Assembly (NCBI GenBank): GCA_937899935.1
Contig: CALCOW010000159.1
Location: 1-8,933, forward strand
Direction of reading: 5' to 3'
Source of the DNA: an uncultured Phycisphaerae bacterium
Lineage (GTDB): Bacteria; Planctomycetota; Phycisphaerae; Phycisphaerales; SM1A02
DNA: 8,933 bases
Shown: piece after piece, positions 7,236 to 8,933 of the stretch
How positions within the stretch are numbered: the stretch's first letter is position 1
Layout of the letters: each line of letters begins with the position of its first letter
Notes under the pieces: generated by a model
Databases searched by the model: none
The model's input: the letters and a program-made list of their open reading frames with translations, nothing else
Told to the model about the DNA's origin: nothing
Translations under genes and position numbers: made by a program

Positions 7236-8603
7236 ATGGCTATTGAGTTGAGTAAAAATGAAGAGTTACTGGCACGCCTGGACCGGATACCGATCTGGCC
7301 TTATCGCAGGCGTATTTTGGTACTCATTGGTGCGGGTTTCTTTTTTTGCTTTTTTGACATCATCACAATTGGCGCCGCAATCCCGAAATTACAAGTTCAG
7401 TGGGATTTGTCAGAATCGATTCTTGCGTGGACCATCACATCGAGTTTGGTTGGATATGTAATTGGTGAGTTTATAGACGGACGCATTGCTGATCGATATG
7501 GCCGCCGGGTTGCTCTCTATATCTCAATATCACTCTTTTCAGCTGGTTCTATCTTGTCAGCGACGAGTCCGAATGTCTGGTGGTTGGTGGGGTGGCGACT
7601 TCTTTCAGGCATGGGTATTGGGGCGGAAATTTCTGGAGCAACCTCCTACCTCAGCGAAATGGCACCGCGACGTATTCGTGGTCATGTCACAGCGCTTGGC
7701 GTTGGGTGTGGTTTTGTTGGGTTTGCGGTTGTACCTTTTATTTCCATGGCTTTGATCCCGAACTTCGAGTGGGGTTGGAGAGCCTTGTTTATTATTGGTG
7801 GCGTGGTCGCTGTAATCGTCTTTTTTATGCGTCGTCATATGGATGAGACGCCTCGATGGTTGCTGGCACGTGGTCGTATCAAAGAAGCTCAACTCATTAT
7901 TGAGAAGGCTGAGCAATGTGCGACGCGTCGACTCAAGAAGCCACTTCCACCACCGGAAAAAAGTTTGGACTTAGGTACGGTTCAACAGTCATGGTGGAAT
8001 TTGTTTAAGCCACCGTATCTGATGTGCTTGATTTTGTTCGCCGCTATATGGAGTTTTTACTATATCGGTAACTATGCGTGGTTGACGCTCACGGCGGAGC
8101 TGTACGTCAAGAAGGGAATAGGTCTGCCAACGGCCTTTCTGGTGCAAGGGGTCACGTCTTTTGGTTTTATTGTAGGGGCCGTTGCTGCTGTCTTTATGAG
8201 TGATCGCATCGAACGAAAATGGTTGGCCGCGATTATTGCACTGGTGTGGTCGTTCTGCTTAATTCTTGTTGGTTGGGTACCTTCAACATGGTTGATCATG
8301 ATTTGCGGTTTTGCTGCCAGCACGACCATCGCAATGTTTATACCTGTCATGTACACCTACACGGCAGAAGCTTTTCCAATTTGGGGGCGAGCGACTGGCA
8401 TTTCATTGACAGACGGTATCGGTCACATTGCAGCAGCGTTTTGTGGGCAGATTGTTTTTGGAGTAAGCAGCCTGTTTCGGCAATCTGATTATTGGTTTGA
8501 AGCAGCTTTCACGACAATGGCTATAACTGGGCTGATTGCTGTAGTTTTACTTCTGTTTGGGCCACGAAAAACTGGACGTTCCTTAGATGAAGGCGCGAGT
8601 TAA
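7236..8603 (+). CDS. MFS transporter, metabolite:H+ symporter / sugar-porter type
   Basis: A 455-residue inner-membrane permease with about 12 transmembrane segments. The start LARLDRIPIWPYRRRILVLIG, with FFFCFFDIITIG in TM1 (D41 inside the membrane segment), is typical of the aromatic acid or niacin-type (AAHS/NiaP-like) and sugar-porter branches. Motif A is DGRIADRYGRR (81-91). GWRLLSGMGIGAEI (119-132) is TM4, PRRIRGH (144-150) follows TM4 in the 4-5 loop, and DETPRWLL (203-210) corresponds to the sugar-porter PESPRWL motif after TM6. MSDRIERK (321-328) is the second motif A copy, and TAEAFPIWGRATG (376-388) corresponds to the PTExFPTxxRG motif. The substrate is probably a small organic acid or sugar taken up with protons, but which one is not determinable. 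It is divergently transcribed from ppk1 and belongs to a different subfamily from the MFS gene at 3404-4819, so the two are not recent duplicates. It ends in TAA at 8601-8603. Confidence 0.95.
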   Translation: MAIELSKNEELLARLDRIPIWPYRRRILVLIGAGFFFCFFDIITIGAAIPKLQVQWDLSESILAWTITSSLVGYVIGEFIDGRIADRYGRRVALYISISLFSAGSILSATSPNVWWLVGWRLLSGMGIGAEISGATSYLSEMAPRRIRGHVTALGVGCGFVGFAVVPFISMALIPNFEWGWRALFIIGGVVAVIVFFMRRHMDETPRWLLARGRIKEAQLIIEKAEQCATRRLKKPLPPPEKSLDLGTVQQSWWNLFKPPYLMCLILFAAIWSFYYIGNYAWLTLTAELYVKKGIGLPTAFLVQGVTSFGFIVGAVAAVFMSDRIERKWLAAIIALVWSFCLILVGWVPSTWLIMICGFAASTTIAMFIPVMYTYTAEAFPIWGRATGISLTDGIGHIAAAFCGQIVFGVSSLFRQSDYWFEAAFTTMAITGLIAVVLLLFGPRKTGRSLDEGAS

Positions 8604-8617
8604 GGGATGAAGATCCC
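8604..8617 (+). terminator. Possible weak terminator after the second MFS gene
   Basis: GGGAT (8604-8608) and ATCCC (8613-8617) flank a 4-base loop directly after the TAA stop, followed by GTTTGC. The stem has only 5 bp and the T-run is poor, so termination would be weak at best. Confidence 0.3.
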
Positions 8618-8656
8618 GTTTGCAAGTGAGTGAATCAATACTTAGTCTGCAGAAAC

Positions 8657-8761
8657 ATGATCATTGAGTTGATTGGATACTTATTGTTAGGAACGGCAGC
8701 CGGATTGCTGGGTGGCATTCTTGGTATTGGTGGCTCAGCTATTTTGATTCCAGTACTCATC
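8657..8761 (+). CDS. TauE/SafE (TSUP) permease, N-terminal fragment broken at 8738-8761
   Basis: About 35 codons from ATG 8657 encode a first transmembrane segment and the glycine-rich TSUP signature (MIIELIGYLLLGTAAG, then GGILGIGGSAILIPVL). TSUP proteins are membrane permeases of about 250 residues that export sulfite, sulfonates or related anions, or take up similar compounds. After IPVLI the frame stays open to 8911, but the protein (KAVLALITKSLETRYV and onward) does not look like a TSUP: it is the antisense reading of metG, in codon register with it. A GTG at 8630 is a possible earlier in-frame start, but the family usually begins close to the first membrane helix, which favours 8657. 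It follows the MFS gene by 53 bases on the same strand, so the original gene may have been downstream in the same unit. It is either a chimera artefact or a genuinely disrupted gene. Confidence 0.7.
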
Positions 8762-8933
8762 AAAGCTGTACTCGCTCTGATCACAAAAAGTTTGGAAACT
8801 CGCTATGTAGCCAATCGGAGCATCGAGCCAAACATAAAAGTATTTTTCTGGCTTGTCAGGAATTTTAAAACCAAAATAGGGAGCGTCGCGACTTATATCC
8901 CAGTCCTGTAACCCCATCTCTATCCACTCATTA
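8735..8933 (-). CDS. metG: Methionyl-tRNA synthetase, internal fragment (class I catalytic domain)
   Basis: The minus strand from the right window edge encodes NEWIEMGLQDWDISRDAPYF, then GFKIPDKPEKYFYVWLDAPIGY, then SFDEYWNQNS. This matches the middle of E. coli-type MetG (about residues 225-290 there, by recall). It includes the WLDAPIGY segment, whose Trp, Pro and Tyr line the methionine pocket (W253, P257 and Y260 in E. coli). MetG charges tRNA-Met, is essential, and is usually 550-700 residues, so only about a tenth is present. The upstream part lies beyond 8933. Downstream, homology holds through FDEYW (TGG at 8750-8752) and arguably NQNS, then a TGA at 8735-8737 ends the frame where the TAELYHFIGKDI-like continuation should be. 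That stop is part of the TSUP gene on the other strand (its Ser codon TCA), so it is created by the junction. Confidence 0.9.
   Translation of the reverse strand, partial: NEWIEMGLQDWDISRDAPYFGFKIPDKPEKYFYVWLDAPIGYIASFQTFCDQSEYSFDEYWNQNS
8738..8761. other. Inverted junction between the TSUP fragment and the metG fragment
   Basis: In this stretch the plus strand reads AILIPVLI, expected for TSUP, while the minus strand reads DEYWNQNS, expected for MetG. Left of it only TSUP homology exists, and right of it only MetG. The breakpoint is therefore inside or at the edges of these 24 bases, and may involve short sequence similarity between the joined ends. Confidence 0.75.

Noticed and set aside
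3404..8603. The two MFS genes flanking ppk1 as a duplicated pair
   Set aside because: Their motif A sequences, inter-half loops and family signatures differ (one has sugar-porter motifs, the other does not), so they are separate subfamilies.
8630..8911. Single 93-residue open frame on the plus strand that could be called a novel small membrane protein
   Set aside because: Only its first third is a real family match (TSUP). The rest is the antisense of metG in codon register, a phase in which antisense frames often stay open by chance.
1..8933. A hidden defence, mobile-element or CRISPR system
   Set aside because: I saw no regularly spaced direct repeats, transposase, integrase, nuclease, toxin-antitoxin pair or tRNA. 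Apart from the metG junction, the content is ordinary metabolic and transport genes plus one surface protein.

Overview
The window looks like a contig fragment from a planctomycete, most likely a marine member of the Phycisphaerae. The main evidence is one large secreted protein at 607-3249. It carries three six-cysteine repeats of the GACC...STYLGDG type, a LamG domain and a C-terminal pair of dockerin-like EF-hand loops, a combination I associate with Phycisphaerae and related planctomycetes. This placement rests on recalled family features, not on a search. No rRNA, tRNA, CRISPR array, insertion sequence or origin is visible. Both window edges cut through genes.

Layout. On the minus strand, in transcription order from right to left, lie polyphosphate kinase 1 (ppk1, 4872-7127), an MFS transporter with histidine-rich tails (3404-4819), the secreted multidomain protein (607-3249) and a short-chain dehydrogenase/reductase cut by the left edge (1-562). 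Gaps in this series are 52, 154 and 44 bases. ppk1 and the first MFS gene could share a transcript. The other links are looser. On the plus strand, divergent from ppk1 across a 108-base promoter region, lies a second MFS transporter of the metabolite:H+ symporter or sugar-porter type (7236-8603). It is followed by the first 35 or so codons of a TauE/SafE (TSUP) permease.

The most notable point is the right end. The TSUP reading frame looks normal up to its conserved GIGGSAILIPVL segment. From there on, the opposite strand encodes an unmistakable internal piece of methionyl-tRNA synthetase (metG) running to the window edge. The two homologies meet, and overlap by about 24 bases, at 8738-8761. 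Neither gene is intact. Because the junction is inverted and lies within 200 bases of the end, an assembly or amplification chimera is the likeliest cause, and a real inversion is the alternative.

A second pattern is a set of hairpins at gene ends. The stops of ppk1, the first MFS gene and the secreted protein gene each lie in or beside a perfect 8-9 bp inverted repeat. These repeats overlap the last codons, lack a T-run, and have the same CTTG/CAAG pairs at or next to the loop. The genes do not obviously form one pathway. I find no convincing new defence, mobile or biosynthetic system here.
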